Shown one piece after another: positions 54,179 to 62,581 of a DNA stretch of 64,000 bases. This stretch comes from Lacisediminihabitans sp040549525. Its GTDB lineage: Bacteria > Actinomycetota > Actinomycetes > Actinomycetales > Microbacteriaceae. A model generated the notes under the pieces. It had not been told where the DNA came from. It did not search any database and saw only the letters and a program-made list of their open reading frames with translations. Location: contig NZ_JBEPTM010000004.1 in the NCBI RefSeq assembly GCF_040549525.1, positions 124,001-188,000 on the forward strand, in the 5' to 3' direction. The first letter of the stretch is position 1. Each line of letters begins with the position of its first letter. The position numbers were made by a program, and so were the translations under genes.

Positions 54179-55039
54179 TCACTTCAGCAGGCGCGACAGC
54201 ACCCGGTCTGCCAGCGGCTTGCCGCCGGTCTGGCACGTCGGGCAGTACTGGAACGTCGAGTCGGCGAAGATCACCTGGCGCACGGTGTCGCCGCAGACCG
54301 GGCAGGGCAGCCCGGTGCGCCCGTGCACCTGCAGCCCCGACTTCTTCTCCTTCTTCAGCTCGGATGTCGCGAGCCCATCGGCGCGCACGATCGCCCCGCG
54401 CAGGGTGGACTTCAGGGCATCGAACAGCCGCTGCACGTCCTCCGGCGGCATCGAGGCTGGCTTGAATGGCGACATCCGTGCGGTGTGAAGGATCTCGTCG
54501 GAGTAGGCGTTGCCGATGCCCGCGATCAGGGACTGGCTGCGCAGCACGCCCTTGATCTGCGCCCGGCCGGCACCGGCGAGGATCCGCGCGAAGCTCTCGA
54601 GCGTGAAGGCGGGATCGAGCGGATCGGGTCCCAGTCGCGCGATGCCGGGCACCTCCGCCGGGTCGCGCACGATCCAGATGGCCAGGCTCTTCTTCGTGCC
54701 GAACTCAGTGATGTCGAGACCAGAACCGTCATCGAGCACGAGCCTCGCGGCGACGGGCCCCTTGCCGAGTCGGGACGGGGGTGGCGGCGGATCCTCGCGC
54801 CAGCGGATCCAGCCGAGCAGAGCGAGATGGATGACGAGGTGGAGGTCACCCACCTTGAGGTCGAGGTACTTGCCGTGCCTGCTGACACCGCGCACGACCC
54901 CGCCAGAGAGGGCCGTCGCGGGCGGGTCGAAGGTCTTCATCGCCGAGAACGACAGGGCCTGGAAGCGGTCGACGGTGCGGCCATCCAGGCGGGCGGCCAG
55001 GTCCGCGACCATCGCATGGATCTCGGGGAGCTCGGGCAC
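54179..55039 (-). CDS. Fpg/Nei-family DNA glycosylase
   Basis: A 286-residue bifunctional glycosylase for oxidised bases. The N-terminus MPELPEIHAM supplies the nucleophile P2 and E3, HGKYLDLK the conserved lysine K57, and the helix-two-turn-helix reads GIGNAYSDEILHTARMSP. The C-terminal zinc finger has C246/C249 and C266/C269. ELPEIHAMV and FQALSFSAMKTF suggest an actinobacterial Nei/Fpg-like paralogue rather than classical Fpg. The GTG at 55039 is the start, since the proline must be residue 2. It follows mutY by 32 bases, joining two base-excision enzymes. Confidence 0.93.
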   Translation of the reverse strand: MPELPEIHAMVADLAARLDGRTVDRFQALSFSAMKTFDPPATALSGGVVRGVSRHGKYLDLKVGDLHLVIHLALLGWIRWREDPPPPPSRLGKGPVAARLVLDDGSGLDITEFGTKKSLAIWIVRDPAEVPGIARLGPDPLDPAFTLESFARILAGAGRAQIKGVLRSQSLIAGIGNAYSDEILHTARMSPFKPASMPPEDVQRLFDALKSTLRGAIVRADGLATSELKKEKKSGLQVHGRTGLPCPVCGDTVRQVIFADSTFQYCPTCQTGGKPLADRVLSRLLK

Positions 55040-55071
55040 AGCCCAAGTCAACTCCCCAAAAACGACGGCGT

Positions 55072-55941
55072 CTACTGGGGCAGTTCGTAGCCGTCGAGGG
55101 GTGACCCCACCACCAGCCCGTCGGCGAGCAGGCCGGCGAGCGCCCGGGCACGCTGTGCATCGTCCGCCCAGACCGTGTCGATTTCCGCCGCCTGCACCGG
55201 CACATCCGAGTCCCGCAGCTCGGCGAGGATGAGACCCCTCACCTGCCGATCGGAACCGTCGAACTTCTTCTGCACCTGCTTTCGCGGACCGCGGTATTCC
55301 GGATAGCCGGCCGCACGCCAGGCACAGACCGCGACAAGGGGGCACTCCTCGCACCGCGGCGCGCGAGCGGTGCAGACGATCGCGCCGAGTTCCATCGCCC
55401 CGGCATTGAAGGTTCGTGCGCCCTCGTCGTCGGCCGGCAGCAGCGCGTCCATGGCGGCGAGGTCCCGTTTCGCCGAGGGGGGACCGGCATCGGCATTGCC
55501 GTCGATCGCCCGGGCGATCACCCGGCGCACGTTGGTGTCGACCACGGGATGCCGGTCTCCGAAGGCGAAGACCGCGACCGCTCGCGCCGTGTAGTCGCCG
55601 ATTCCGGGCAACGCGAGGAGCTCCGCGACATCCCGAGGCACGATGCCGCCGTGACGTTCGGTGATGGCCACCGCCGCGGCGTGCAGATACAGGGCTCGGC
55701 GAGGATAGCCGAGCCGGTTCCAGGCCCGCACAGCCTCGCCGGAAGGCACAGCCGAGAGCGATGCGGGGTCGGGCCAGCGTCGCAACCACTCCTCCAATCG
55801 GGGGATCACCCGCGCCACCGGGGTCTGCTGCAGCATGATCTCGCTCACCAGGGTGCCCCAGGCGCTGAACCCCGCGCGGCGCCAGGGAAGATCCCGCTGG
55901 TTGGCGACGAACCACTCGTTGACGGCCGGCGCGATGCTCAC
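55072..55941 (-). CDS. mutY: A/G-specific adenine DNA glycosylase
   Basis: A 289-residue glycosylase that removes adenine opposite 8-oxoguanine. It has LPWRR, the catalytic SEIMLQQTPVARV (E34), the helix-hairpin-helix LPGIGDYTA (111-119) and D135 in VVDTNVRRV. The 4Fe-4S ligands are C190, C197, C200 and C206. The protein ends about 60 residues earlier than E. coli MutY, leaving only a short winged-helix-like tail in place of the NUDIX-type recognition domain. A TAGAGT hexamer lies six bases before the GTG start. Confidence 0.95.
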   Translation of the reverse strand: MSIAPAVNEWFVANQRDLPWRRAGFSAWGTLVSEIMLQQTPVARVIPRLEEWLRRWPDPASLSAVPSGEAVRAWNRLGYPRRALYLHAAAVAITERHGGIVPRDVAELLALPGIGDYTARAVAVFAFGDRHPVVDTNVRRVIARAIDGNADAGPPSAKRDLAAMDALLPADDEGARTFNAGAMELGAIVCTARAPRCEECPLVAVCAWRAAGYPEYRGPRKQVQKKFDGSDRQVRGLILAELRDSDVPVQAAEIDTVWADDAQRARALAGLLADGLVVGSPLDGYELPQ

Positions 55942-55947
55942 CCCTCC

Positions 55948-55953
55948 ACTCTA
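55948..55953 (-). promoter_or_regulatory. -10 element of mutY, leaderless
   Basis: TAGAGT on the minus strand ends six bases before the GTG at 55941. Confidence 0.5.
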
Positions 55954-55984
55954 CGAAGCAAAGCTCGTGATGAGCGCCGCAGCG

Positions 55985-55990
55985 TAGGCT
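55985..55990 (+). promoter_or_regulatory. -10 element of the kinase-like gene, leaderless
   Basis: TAGGCT is followed by seven bases and the ATG at 55998, in the 56-base divergent gap to mutY. Confidence 0.45.
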
Positions 55991-55997
55991 AGCGGCC

Positions 55998-56657
55998 ATG
56001 GCCAGATGGCAGCCCGAAAAAAAGGATGTTCTCGACGCACTCGCCGCCGAGATCGTCTCCCTCTACGCGGGTGGACGCGTCGTCGTCGCTGTCGATGGGA
56101 TGGATGGCGCGGGCACAGCCCCCTTCGCCGACGACCTCGGCGTCGCACTCACCGCCACGGGACGCTCGGTATTCCGGGCATCCATCGACGACTTCCACCG
56201 CTCGCAGGCCGAACGCCATGCACGCGGCGCCGACTCGCCCGAGGGCTATTACCGGGACTCGTTCGACTATTCGACCTTCCGGCGCGTGCTGCTCGAGCCG
56301 TTCCGCATGGGGGGCAGCACGGCCTTCGTGACGGCGGCCTTCGATCGGGTGCGGGACCTCGCCGTGCAGTCGAAGTGGCGCACCGGCCCGAAGGACGCCA
56401 TCCTCGTGGTCGACGGCGTCTTCCTCAACCGACCGGAGCTCGCCGGGCTCTGGAACTACTCGATCTGGCTCGACGTCCCCCGCGAGCTCGCGGAGGAGCG
56501 CATGCTCGGCCGTGACGGTCCCACCGAGAACGTCGAACGGTATCGCGGGGGCCAGGAGCTCTATCTCTCCGAGACCAGCCCGCGGACGGCGGCGTCGAGC
56601 ATCATCGACAACCGCGACTTCGAGCATCCGAGACGGGTCTTCGCCGACTCCTGTTAG
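55998..56657 (+). CDS. Uridine kinase-like P-loop protein with degenerate Walker A
   Basis: A 219-residue protein of the uridine kinase-like/phosphoribulokinase-like NTPase group. The fold is recognisable from VVVAVDGMDGAG, RASIDDFHRSQAERHARG, GYYRDSFDY and ILVVDGVFLNRPEL. Where relatives have GAGK(T/S)TF the sequence is GAGTAPF (37-43): the catalytic Lys is Thr at position 40, and both following hydroxyl residues are gone. The change affects three neighbouring codons without a frameshift. The protein may have lost kinase activity or bind another ligand. A -10 hexamer precedes the ATG, so the gene appears expressed. It diverges from mutY. Confidence 0.82.
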   Translation: MARWQPEKKDVLDALAAEIVSLYAGGRVVVAVDGMDGAGTAPFADDLGVALTATGRSVFRASIDDFHRSQAERHARGADSPEGYYRDSFDYSTFRRVLLEPFRMGGSTAFVTAAFDRVRDLAVQSKWRTGPKDAILVVDGVFLNRPELAGLWNYSIWLDVPRELAEERMLGRDGPTENVERYRGGQELYLSETSPRTAASSIIDNRDFEHPRRVFADSC

Positions 56658-56686
56658 AGCCGCCCGGACGATTCCGGGAACCCCCG

Positions 56687-57682
56687 CTACCGTGCGAGCG
56701 GCCCCTTCATCCTTTCGATGACGCTCGCCACCGGGAGGAACTCCTCGGCACGCTCCACTTCGTGCACCATGGACACGAGCTCCGCGCTCACCGGGGCCGG
56801 CACTCCCAGGGCTTCGCCGCGACGCACAACGGCTCCGTTCAGATAGTCGATCTCCGTTGGCTGTCCGCGACGGATGCTCTGCAGCGTCGATCCCGGGTTC
56901 GGTCGCGATCCCATCCGCCGCTTCATCAGCAGGGGAAGCAGTTGCGCGATGACCGTCGGAACCCGAGCGAATGCCGTGAGCCGTGACTGGGAGAGTCCCT
57001 GAAGGGGAGCGAATTCGATGTCTGCCGCCCGCGCGACCCGCACGGCTTCGCGCATCGTCTCGGTCATGATCGCGCGCAGCTGACGGTCACCGATGACCTC
57101 CTGCACGCTCAGACCGGTGGCGGCTGACAACCCGTTGACATGGTTGACGACGAGCTTCGTCCACTGCGCGCCCTCGAAATTGTCGGTGAGCTCGACCGGC
57201 ATCACAGCGCCGAGGATCTTCGACGCGTAGAGCGCGGGCAGCACGGGGCCGCCGAGGAACGTCGGACCGGTCGTGGTGATGGTGATCGTGCCCGGAGAGA
57301 GGTAGGACGCGGCGTAGAGCGCCAGCCCGCCGACGATGTCCGATCGGGGAGCCGCTCGCTTCGCGGTCGTGATCGCCTCGAGGCCGTTCTGCACGACGAC
57401 AACGGGGATGCCGGTGAGCAGTTCGGAATTCGCACGCAGGGCGACCGCGGCATCCTGCGCCTTGGTGGTGAGGAATGCGATGTCCGGGGAGATCGTGAGG
57501 GCCTCTACGGCGTCCACGCGCACCGTGAAGTCGCCCCAGCCGCCGGTGAGCCGAAGTCCTGTGTCCGAGAGCGCGGCGAGTTGTTCGCCGCGTGCGACGA
57601 CCTGGACCTCGTGCCCTGCCCGCGCGAGAAGACCGGCGATGGTGCCTCCGATTGCGCCGGCCCCGATCACCCCTACCCTCAT
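56687..57682 (-). CDS. panE: 2-dehydropantoate 2-reductase family protein
   Basis: A 331-residue NADPH-dependent reductase. The N-terminal Rossmann motif GVIGAGAIGGTIAGLLARAGHEV is followed by TTKAQD, VVVQNGLE and the catalytic lysine in WTKLVVNHVNGLSA; the C-terminal dimer domain has RGQPTEIDYLNGAVVRRGEALGVPAPV. The family makes pantoate for coenzyme A, although paralogues act on other 2-keto acids, so the symbol is by family. A TAGGAT hexamer lies six bases before the ATG. Confidence 0.88.
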   Translation of the reverse strand: MRVGVIGAGAIGGTIAGLLARAGHEVQVVARGEQLAALSDTGLRLTGGWGDFTVRVDAVEALTISPDIAFLTTKAQDAAVALRANSELLTGIPVVVVQNGLEAITTAKRAAPRSDIVGGLALYAASYLSPGTITITTTGPTFLGGPVLPALYASKILGAVMPVELTDNFEGAQWTKLVVNHVNGLSAATGLSVQEVIGDRQLRAIMTETMREAVRVARAADIEFAPLQGLSQSRLTAFARVPTVIAQLLPLLMKRRMGSRPNPGSTLQSIRRGQPTEIDYLNGAVVRRGEALGVPAPVSAELVSMVHEVERAEEFLPVASVIERMKGPLAR

Positions 57683-57688
57683 GCCCCG

Positions 57689-57694
57689 ATCCTA
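57689..57694 (-). promoter_or_regulatory. -10 element of panE, leaderless
   Basis: TAGGAT on the minus strand ends six bases before the ATG at 57682. Confidence 0.5.
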
Positions 57695-57830
57695 GCGAGC
57701 GACGCGGCTGCACCGACGACGACGGCGGGAATCGCGGCATCCACCGGGCCGGCGGGGGTGAGCTGCCCACCCGCGCCGGTGTCGTGAGCCCTTCGGATCG
57801 AGGCATGGACCGATCACTCAAGACGACCTA

Positions 57831-57846
57831 GTTATCGGCTGATAAC
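57831..57846. promoter_or_regulatory. Palindrome abutting the second tetR start, probable operator
   Basis: GTTATC-GGCT-GATAAC is a perfect 6-base inverted repeat whose last base touches the ATG at 57847. If the mRNA is leaderless or nearly so, a bound dimer would cover the transcription start. Autoregulation is inference. Confidence 0.65.
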
Positions 57847-58512
57847 ATGTCGAGAGTGAGCGTGCCAGAGACCGACACGGATGTGCCCGTGACCAGAATG
57901 CGCGCGGGGGAGCGTCGCGAACTGATCCTCGACGCGGCGATGCGGGTGTTCGGTGACCATGGGTATGTCGGCACGACTACGGCCGAGATCGCGCGAGCGG
58001 GCGCCGTCAGCCAGCCCTACGTGGTGAGGATGTTCGGAACCAAGGAGAAGCTGTTCGTCGAGGTGGTGCATCGCGCGCTCGACACACTGCTTGCCGCCTT
58101 TCGGGCGGCGCTCGCCGAGGACTCCGAGGTGCCGGTGTCGCGCCGAATCGGCCTCGCCTATGTGGGACTCGCGGCACATCGTGGGCTCCTGCTCTCGCTC
58201 ATGCATGCTTTCGTGCTCGGCGGGGATTCCGGGGTCGGCCCGGTGGCCCGCGAGGGCTTTCTCCGGGTCTACCGGTTTCTGCGCGACGAAGCGGGCTTCA
58301 CGGTCGACGAATCGCAGAACTTCCTCTCGGGTGGCATGCTGATCAATACGATGATCGGATTGCGGATGACTGACGAATTCGATCGCGACCCGAGCGCGCG
58401 AGAGCTCCTTACGGCAGCCTTCCCCGAGAAGCTCGACCTGATGCGGAGCCTCACGATGCCCACTGCCGATTTCGCTGCCGCTTCCGGTTCCGGCGGGGAG
58501 TCTCTCGCGTGA
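57847..58512 (+). CDS. TetR-family transcriptional regulator
   Basis: A 221-residue regulator. After a short acidic N-terminus the helix-turn-helix region reads TTTAEIARAGAVSQPYVVRMFGTKEKLF (about 43-70); the rest is the ligand-binding domain. The truB start overlaps its stop by four bases, so a regulator and a tRNA pseudouridine synthase are co-translated, an unusual pairing. The palindrome directly before the ATG suggests that it controls this operon. Its inducer is unknown. Confidence 0.9.
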   Translation: MSRVSVPETDTDVPVTRMRAGERRELILDAAMRVFGDHGYVGTTTAEIARAGAVSQPYVVRMFGTKEKLFVEVVHRALDTLLAAFRAALAEDSEVPVSRRIGLAYVGLAAHRGLLLSLMHAFVLGGDSGVGPVAREGFLRVYRFLRDEAGFTVDESQNFLSGGMLINTMIGLRMTDEFDRDPSARELLTAAFPEKLDLMRSLTMPTADFAAASGSGGESLA

Positions 58513-59438
58513 CCGAGGCACTCGGTCGCAGCGGCATCCTGCTCATCGACAAGCCCGCGGGAATCACCAGTCATGACGTCGTGGCGCGCACCCGTAAGCG
58601 GGCGGGTACCCGCAAGGTGGGTCATGCCGGCACCCTCGACCCGATGGCCACCGGTCTGCTCATTCTCGGCATCAACAACTCGACCCGACTGCTCACCTAC
58701 CTGGTCGGCCTTGACAAGGAGTACTTCGCCACCATCCGTCTCGGGGCGGCAACCACCACCGACGACGCGGAGGGGGAGCAGACCGAGGTGGCAGAGCCCG
58801 GGACGATCGCCAGCCTCACCGAGGAGGCGATCTCCGCCGCGCTCATGCCGCTCACGGGTGCGATCAGCCAGGTGCCGAGCAGTGTGAGCGCCATCCGGGT
58901 GGACGGCAAACGGGCATACACCCTCGTGCGTGAGGGGGAGACTGTGGAGCTGGCGCCGCGCTCCGTGACGGTCTCCGCCCTCGAGGTGCTCGACTCGCGC
59001 CGGCACGAGGGCTTCTACGACCTCGACGTGAGGGTGCGCTGCAGTTCGGGCACCTACATCCGCGCGATAGCCCGAGACCTCGGTGTCGCGCTCGGGGTCG
59101 GTGGTCACCTGACGGCGCTGCGGCGAAGCATGATCGGCCCATTCGCCGTCACGGATGCCGCGGAGCTCGAGTCGCTCGATGTGGCCGCCGCGCTGCTCTC
59201 GCCGGCCACCATCGCGACCGCACTGTTCCCGGTTCTCGCGCTCGACTCCGACCAGGCTGTGGACCTCGCCCACGGCAAGCGACTCGTCGCCGATCGTCCG
59301 GAGGGTCCGCACGGGCCCATCGCGGCGATCGCCCCTGACGGACGGCTGGTGGGTCTCCTGGAGTTCGCCAACGGCGTGGGCAAGCCGATCGTGAACTTCC
59401 CGCCCGATATCCTCACCGCGCCGGTCGTGACGCCATGA
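58509..59438 (+). CDS. truB: tRNA pseudouridine(55) synthase
   Basis: A 309-residue enzyme that makes pseudouridine 55 in the T-loop of tRNAs. It has GILLIDKPAGITSHDVV, the catalytic aspartate in GHAGTLDPMATGLL (about 44), KEYFATIRLG and the RCSSGTYIRAIARDLG segment. A C-terminal TruB_C/PUA-type region follows (about 235-309). It overlaps both the upstream tetR stop and the downstream small membrane protein by four bases, giving a tightly coupled operon ending in ribF. Confidence 0.97.
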   Translation: MTEALGRSGILLIDKPAGITSHDVVARTRKRAGTRKVGHAGTLDPMATGLLILGINNSTRLLTYLVGLDKEYFATIRLGAATTTDDAEGEQTEVAEPGTIASLTEEAISAALMPLTGAISQVPSSVSAIRVDGKRAYTLVREGETVELAPRSVTVSALEVLDSRRHEGFYDLDVRVRCSSGTYIRAIARDLGVALGVGGHLTALRRSMIGPFAVTDAAELESLDVAAALLSPATIATALFPVLALDSDQAVDLAHGKRLVADRPEGPHGPIAAIAPDGRLVGLLEFANGVGKPIVNFPPDILTAPVVTP

Positions 59439-59803
59439 TCGAGTGGTTCACCTGGGTGCAGGTCTGGGTCGCCATAGCCGCCGGGCTGTTCTGCCTCGTG
59501 CTCGGACTGCTCGGCCGACAGCCCAACGACTACTCGCTCGGCGCGACAGCGCTCGTGGAGCTGCTTCTCATCGCCCAGCTTGTCGTGGCGATCGTGGCCC
59601 CGTTCGTCGGGAATCCGCCGCGCGGCAGCCTTCCGGAGTTCTACATCTACCTCGTGTCGGCCCTGCTGCTGCCGCCCCTCGCCGCATTCTGGGCGCTGTT
59701 GGAGCGCAATCGCTGGGCGACGGTCGTGCTCGGCGTGGTCTGCCTCGCCGTCGCGGTGATGGTCTATCGCATGTATCAAATCTGGGTCTTCCAGGTGGCC
59801 TAA
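59435..59803 (+). CDS. Small membrane protein, about four helices
   Basis: A 122-residue hydrophobic protein with about four membrane helices (about 8-28, 38-60, 70-88, 94-115). I do not recognise a named family. It overlaps truB by four bases and is followed by another four-helix protein; the pair lies between truB and ribF. Nothing in the sequence suggests an enzyme. Confidence 0.8.
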   Translation: MIEWFTWVQVWVAIAAGLFCLVLGLLGRQPNDYSLGATALVELLLIAQLVVAIVAPFVGNPPRGSLPEFYIYLVSALLLPPLAAFWALLERNRWATVVLGVVCLAVAVMVYRMYQIWVFQVA

Positions 59804-59806
59804 TCT
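59801..59806 (+). promoter_or_regulatory. -10 element before the second small membrane protein, leaderless
   Basis: TAATCT overlaps the stop codon of the preceding gene and ends seven bases before the ATG at 59814, suggesting an internal promoter for the ribF end of the operon and favouring that ATG over the GTG at 59811. Confidence 0.4.
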
Positions 59807-59813
59807 TGAGGTG

Positions 59814-60281
59814 ATGTCTGCCAACTCCTCTCCCCGCCCGGCGCGAACCAGAACACTCGGAATCGGACGGGTGCTCGTGGCCGTCTACGGCATCCTCGCC
59901 CTCGCCGCGACGGGTCGCTCGGTGTTCCAGATCATCGACCGCTTCGCCGAGGCACCGCTCGCCTTCTCGCTCTCGGCGCTCTCGGCGCTCGTGTACATCG
60001 TCGCGACGATCGCGCTCGTCGCCCCGGGAGCCGCGTGGTACCGCGTCGCGCGCTTCACCATCGGGTTCGAGCTCATCGGGGTGCTCGTGGTCGGCACCAT
60101 CAGCCTCGTCGCTCCCGGCCTGCTCGGACTTCACAGCATCAATCCCTTCGGGCGAGAGGCGACGGTCTGGTCTGCCTACGGGCTCGGCTACCTGCTCATC
60201 CCGCTCGTGCTCCCGGTGCTCGGCCTGCTCTATCTGCGCGGCCGGCGCCCCACGGCCGTCGAGGCGGATGTGCGGGCATGA
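59814..60281 (+). CDS. Small membrane protein, about four helices, upstream of ribF
   Basis: A 155-residue protein with a basic N-terminus and about four membrane helices (about 18-38, 50-70, 82-104, 120-142). Family not recognised by me. Its stop overlaps the ribF start by four bases, so it is translationally coupled to ribF, though a functional link to flavin metabolism is only a guess. The GTG three bases upstream is an alternative start. Confidence 0.8.
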   Translation: MSANSSPRPARTRTLGIGRVLVAVYGILALAATGRSVFQIIDRFAEAPLAFSLSALSALVYIVATIALVAPGAAWYRVARFTIGFELIGVLVVGTISLVAPGLLGLHSINPFGREATVWSAYGLGYLLIPLVLPVLGLLYLRGRRPTAVEADVRA

Positions 60282-61243
60282 AGTTCTTCCCCTCCCTCGC
60301 TGAGGTTCCCCCCGACTTCGGGCCCTCCGCCGTCACCATCGGAAAGTTCGACGGGGTCCACTCCGGGCACCGAAGTGTGATCGCACGGCTGCGCCTGGAA
60401 GCCGCAAGGGAGGGACTCGTGTCGACGGTGCTCACCTTCGACCGGCATCCGCTCGCCCTGCTGAGCCCGGATGCCCGCCCCGAGTCTCTCACGAGCAACG
60501 ACCAGAAGCGTGAGGTCCTGGAGACCACGGGCATCGACGCCCTCGTCGTGATCGAATTCACCCACGACTTCAGCCTCAAGGAGCCCCAGGACTTCGTGAC
60601 GGATGTGCTCGTCGACACCCTTCACGCGAAGCTGGTGTTCATCGGCCCGGACTTCAAGTTCGGACATCGCGGACTCGGCAGCATCGAGTTGCTCGAACGG
60701 CTCGGTCTCGAGCACGGGTTCGAGGTGCGGATGATCGACGCGGTACGTCCTCTCGGTGACCGGGTGATCTCCTCCACCTGGATTCGCGACCTGCTTGCCG
60801 AAGGCCGGGTTGCCGAGGCGGCGTCACTGCTCGAGCGGCTGCCGACGGTGCGCGGGATCGTGGTGCCGGGGGAGCGTCGGGGTCGCGAGCTGGGGTATCC
60901 GACCGCCAATCTCGCCCGATCCGTCGAGGGCTACGTGCCGGCGGACGGGGTCTATGCCGCCTACGCGACCGTCGATGGCCGAACCATGCCGGCAGCCGTA
61001 TCCATCGGCAACAATCCCACCTTCGTCGGGGTGCCCGATAAACAGATCGAGGCGCACCTGCTCGACGAGGACCTCGATCTCTACGGCAAGACCGTGGAGA
61101 TCGCCTTCGTCGAATACATCCGTGGCATGGAGAAGTTCGCGAGCGTGGGGGAGCTTGTCACCCAGATGACCCACGACGAGGCGCGCGTGCGCCAGTTGCT
61201 CGGGATGCCGGAGCGCACCACTCCGATCGGCCCGAGAACGTAG
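60278..61243 (+). CDS. ribF: Bifunctional riboflavin kinase/FAD synthetase
   Basis: A 321-residue enzyme that converts riboflavin to FMN and then FAD. The N-terminal adenylyltransferase domain (about 15-180) has TIGKFDGVHSGHRSVI and later ISSTWIRDLLAEG; the C-terminal kinase domain (about 185-310) has RGRELGYPTANL and AVSIGNNPTF. The usual next gene, rpsO, is absent: the convergent ROK gene ends 28 bases downstream. Confidence 0.97.
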   Translation: MKFFPSLAEVPPDFGPSAVTIGKFDGVHSGHRSVIARLRLEAAREGLVSTVLTFDRHPLALLSPDARPESLTSNDQKREVLETTGIDALVVIEFTHDFSLKEPQDFVTDVLVDTLHAKLVFIGPDFKFGHRGLGSIELLERLGLEHGFEVRMIDAVRPLGDRVISSTWIRDLLAEGRVAEAASLLERLPTVRGIVVPGERRGRELGYPTANLARSVEGYVPADGVYAAYATVDGRTMPAAVSIGNNPTFVGVPDKQIEAHLLDEDLDLYGKTVEIAFVEYIRGMEKFASVGELVTQMTHDEARVRQLLGMPERTTPIGPRT

Positions 61244-61250
61244 CCGTCCG

Positions 61251-61266
61251 TCCCGCTCTCGCGGGA
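61251..61266. terminator. Hairpin between convergent ribF and ROK genes
   Basis: TCCCGC-TCTC-GCGGGA is a perfect 6-base stem with a 4-base loop in the 28-base gap between the two stop codons. No T-run is present. Confidence 0.5.
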
Positions 61267-61271
61267 GTCGG

Positions 61272-62204
61272 TCAGCCCACGACCTCTGAGCGGTGCACGA
61301 GCGCTGCGGCCCCGATGAGCGGACCGTCGCTCGAGAGCCCGGAGGGCACGACCTTCACCTTGGTCACGAAGCCGAACTGCCAGCGTGTCGCTATGGCGGT
61401 GCGCATGTGATCGAACAGCACCGGCGTCACCTGCGAGAAGCCTCCGCCGATCGCCACGATCTCGAGGTCGACGAGGGAGGTCGCGGAGGCGATGACCTGC
61501 CCGATGGCGCGGCCCGAGCGTTCGATGGCGGCCGCGGCGATCGGATCGCCCGCCCGGAAGCTCGCGCCGAGTTCCTCGCCTGTCGTGCCCGTCCAGCCCT
61601 GGCGGCGCGCCCACGCGACCGTCTTCGGGCCAGAGGCGATGGCTTCGACGCATCCGATCCCGCCGCAGAGGCAGGGGTCGTCGAAGCCGGCGACCTCGAC
61701 GTGGCCGATGTGACCGGCGTTGCCGGTGGGGCCGGAGACGGTGTTGCCGTGCAGGATGAGGCCGCCGCCGATGCCGGTCGAGACGATCATCCCCATCACG
61801 TTGTCGTAGCCGCGGCCGGCGCCGACCCAGTGTTCCGCGAGCGCGATGCAGATGCCGTCCATGCGCAGCAGCACGGGGATGTCGGGGAGGGCGGCAGCGA
61901 CCTGGTCGCGCAAAGGGTAATCGCGCCACACTCCGAGGTTGAGGGGGGAGACCCGCCCCTCGAGTTCATTCACCGGCCCCGCGGATCCGATTCCCGCGCC
62001 AACGAGAGTGGCACCGACGGGCAGGGCCGCGGCCGCGAGACCGACGACCTCATCGACGGAGAGAGCGAGCCCCGCGGAATCCCGCTCCGGACCGGTCGGC
62101 GCGCGAAAGCGGCTTCCGGGCAGCACGACGCCGTCGGGATCGACGAGGGCGGCTTCGACCTTGGTGCCCCCGACATCCACGGCGAGGGCGAAGATCGCGC
62201 TCAC
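61272..62204 (-). CDS. ROK-family sugar kinase
   Basis: A 310-residue kinase. The N-terminal ATP-binding motif is ALAVDVGGTKVEAALV; the catalytic aspartate is in LLRMDGICIALAEHW, and the ROK zinc-binding signature reads GHIGHVEVAGFDDPCLCGGIGCVEAI. The phosphate loop STGIGGG is also present. It has no helix-turn-helix, so it is a kinase (glucokinase-like) and not a NagC-type repressor. The GTG at 62204 is coupled by four bases to the small membrane protein gene upstream. The precise sugar is unknown. Confidence 0.92.
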   Translation of the reverse strand: MSAIFALAVDVGGTKVEAALVDPDGVVLPGSRFRAPTGPERDSAGLALSVDEVVGLAAAALPVGATLVGAGIGSAGPVNELEGRVSPLNLGVWRDYPLRDQVAAALPDIPVLLRMDGICIALAEHWVGAGRGYDNVMGMIVSTGIGGGLILHGNTVSGPTGNAGHIGHVEVAGFDDPCLCGGIGCVEAIASGPKTVAWARRQGWTGTTGEELGASFRAGDPIAAAAIERSGRAIGQVIASATSLVDLEIVAIGGGFSQVTPVLFDHMRTAIATRWQFGFVTKVKVVPSGLSSDGPLIGAAALVHRSEVVG

Positions 62205-62539
62205 GCGGCGACCCGTGACGCGATGAAGAGCACGAGGTAGTAGAACGCGAACATCGCGACTATGCCGACCAGCGGCCAGTAGAACGCCCAGCGCCCGCGC
62301 ACCTCGAAGAAGATGAACAGGGCGGTGCCGGCGAACCAGGACCCCACGGCGAGGATCTTCGTGAAGATGCCGAACACCGGGAGCAGAAACTGGTCCGCAT
62401 AGTAACTCGCCAGCGCCAGCATGAAGATGAGGCCGACAAGGCTGAAGACGATGGCGATCGCGATGTCGAGGATCACGATGGCTCGCGGCCGGGATCTGCC
62501 CGTCGCGGGCGCAGGGATATTCGGCGTCTTCGTCGTCAT
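62201..62539 (-). CDS. Small membrane protein, three helices, coupled to the ROK kinase
   Basis: A 112-residue protein with a polar N-terminus and about three membrane helices (about 20-44, 53-74, 84-106). No family recognised. Its stop overlaps the ROK start by four bases. TAAGCT six bases before the ATG at 62539 suggests it is the first gene of the operon and leaderless. Confidence 0.8.
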   Translation of the reverse strand: MTTKTPNIPAPATGRSRPRAIVILDIAIAIVFSLVGLIFMLALASYYADQFLLPVFGIFTKILAVGSWFAGTALFIFFEVRGRWAFYWPLVGIVAMFAFYYLVLFIASRVAA

Positions 62540-62545
62540 GGCACC

Positions 62546-62551
62546 AGCTTA
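62546..62551 (-). promoter_or_regulatory. -10 element of the small membrane protein-ROK operon, leaderless
   Basis: TAAGCT on the minus strand ends six bases before the ATG at 62539. Confidence 0.45.
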
Positions 62552-62581
62552 TGGGACGGCTCCCGGCGTACAGCTGTCGGC

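Noticed and set aside
54179..55999. A single minus-strand frame joining the glycosylase gene to the region of mutY, suggesting a fusion
   Set aside because: The upstream two thirds of the frame is an out-of-frame reading of mutY. The glycosylase must begin at the GTG at 55039, since its catalytic proline is residue 2.
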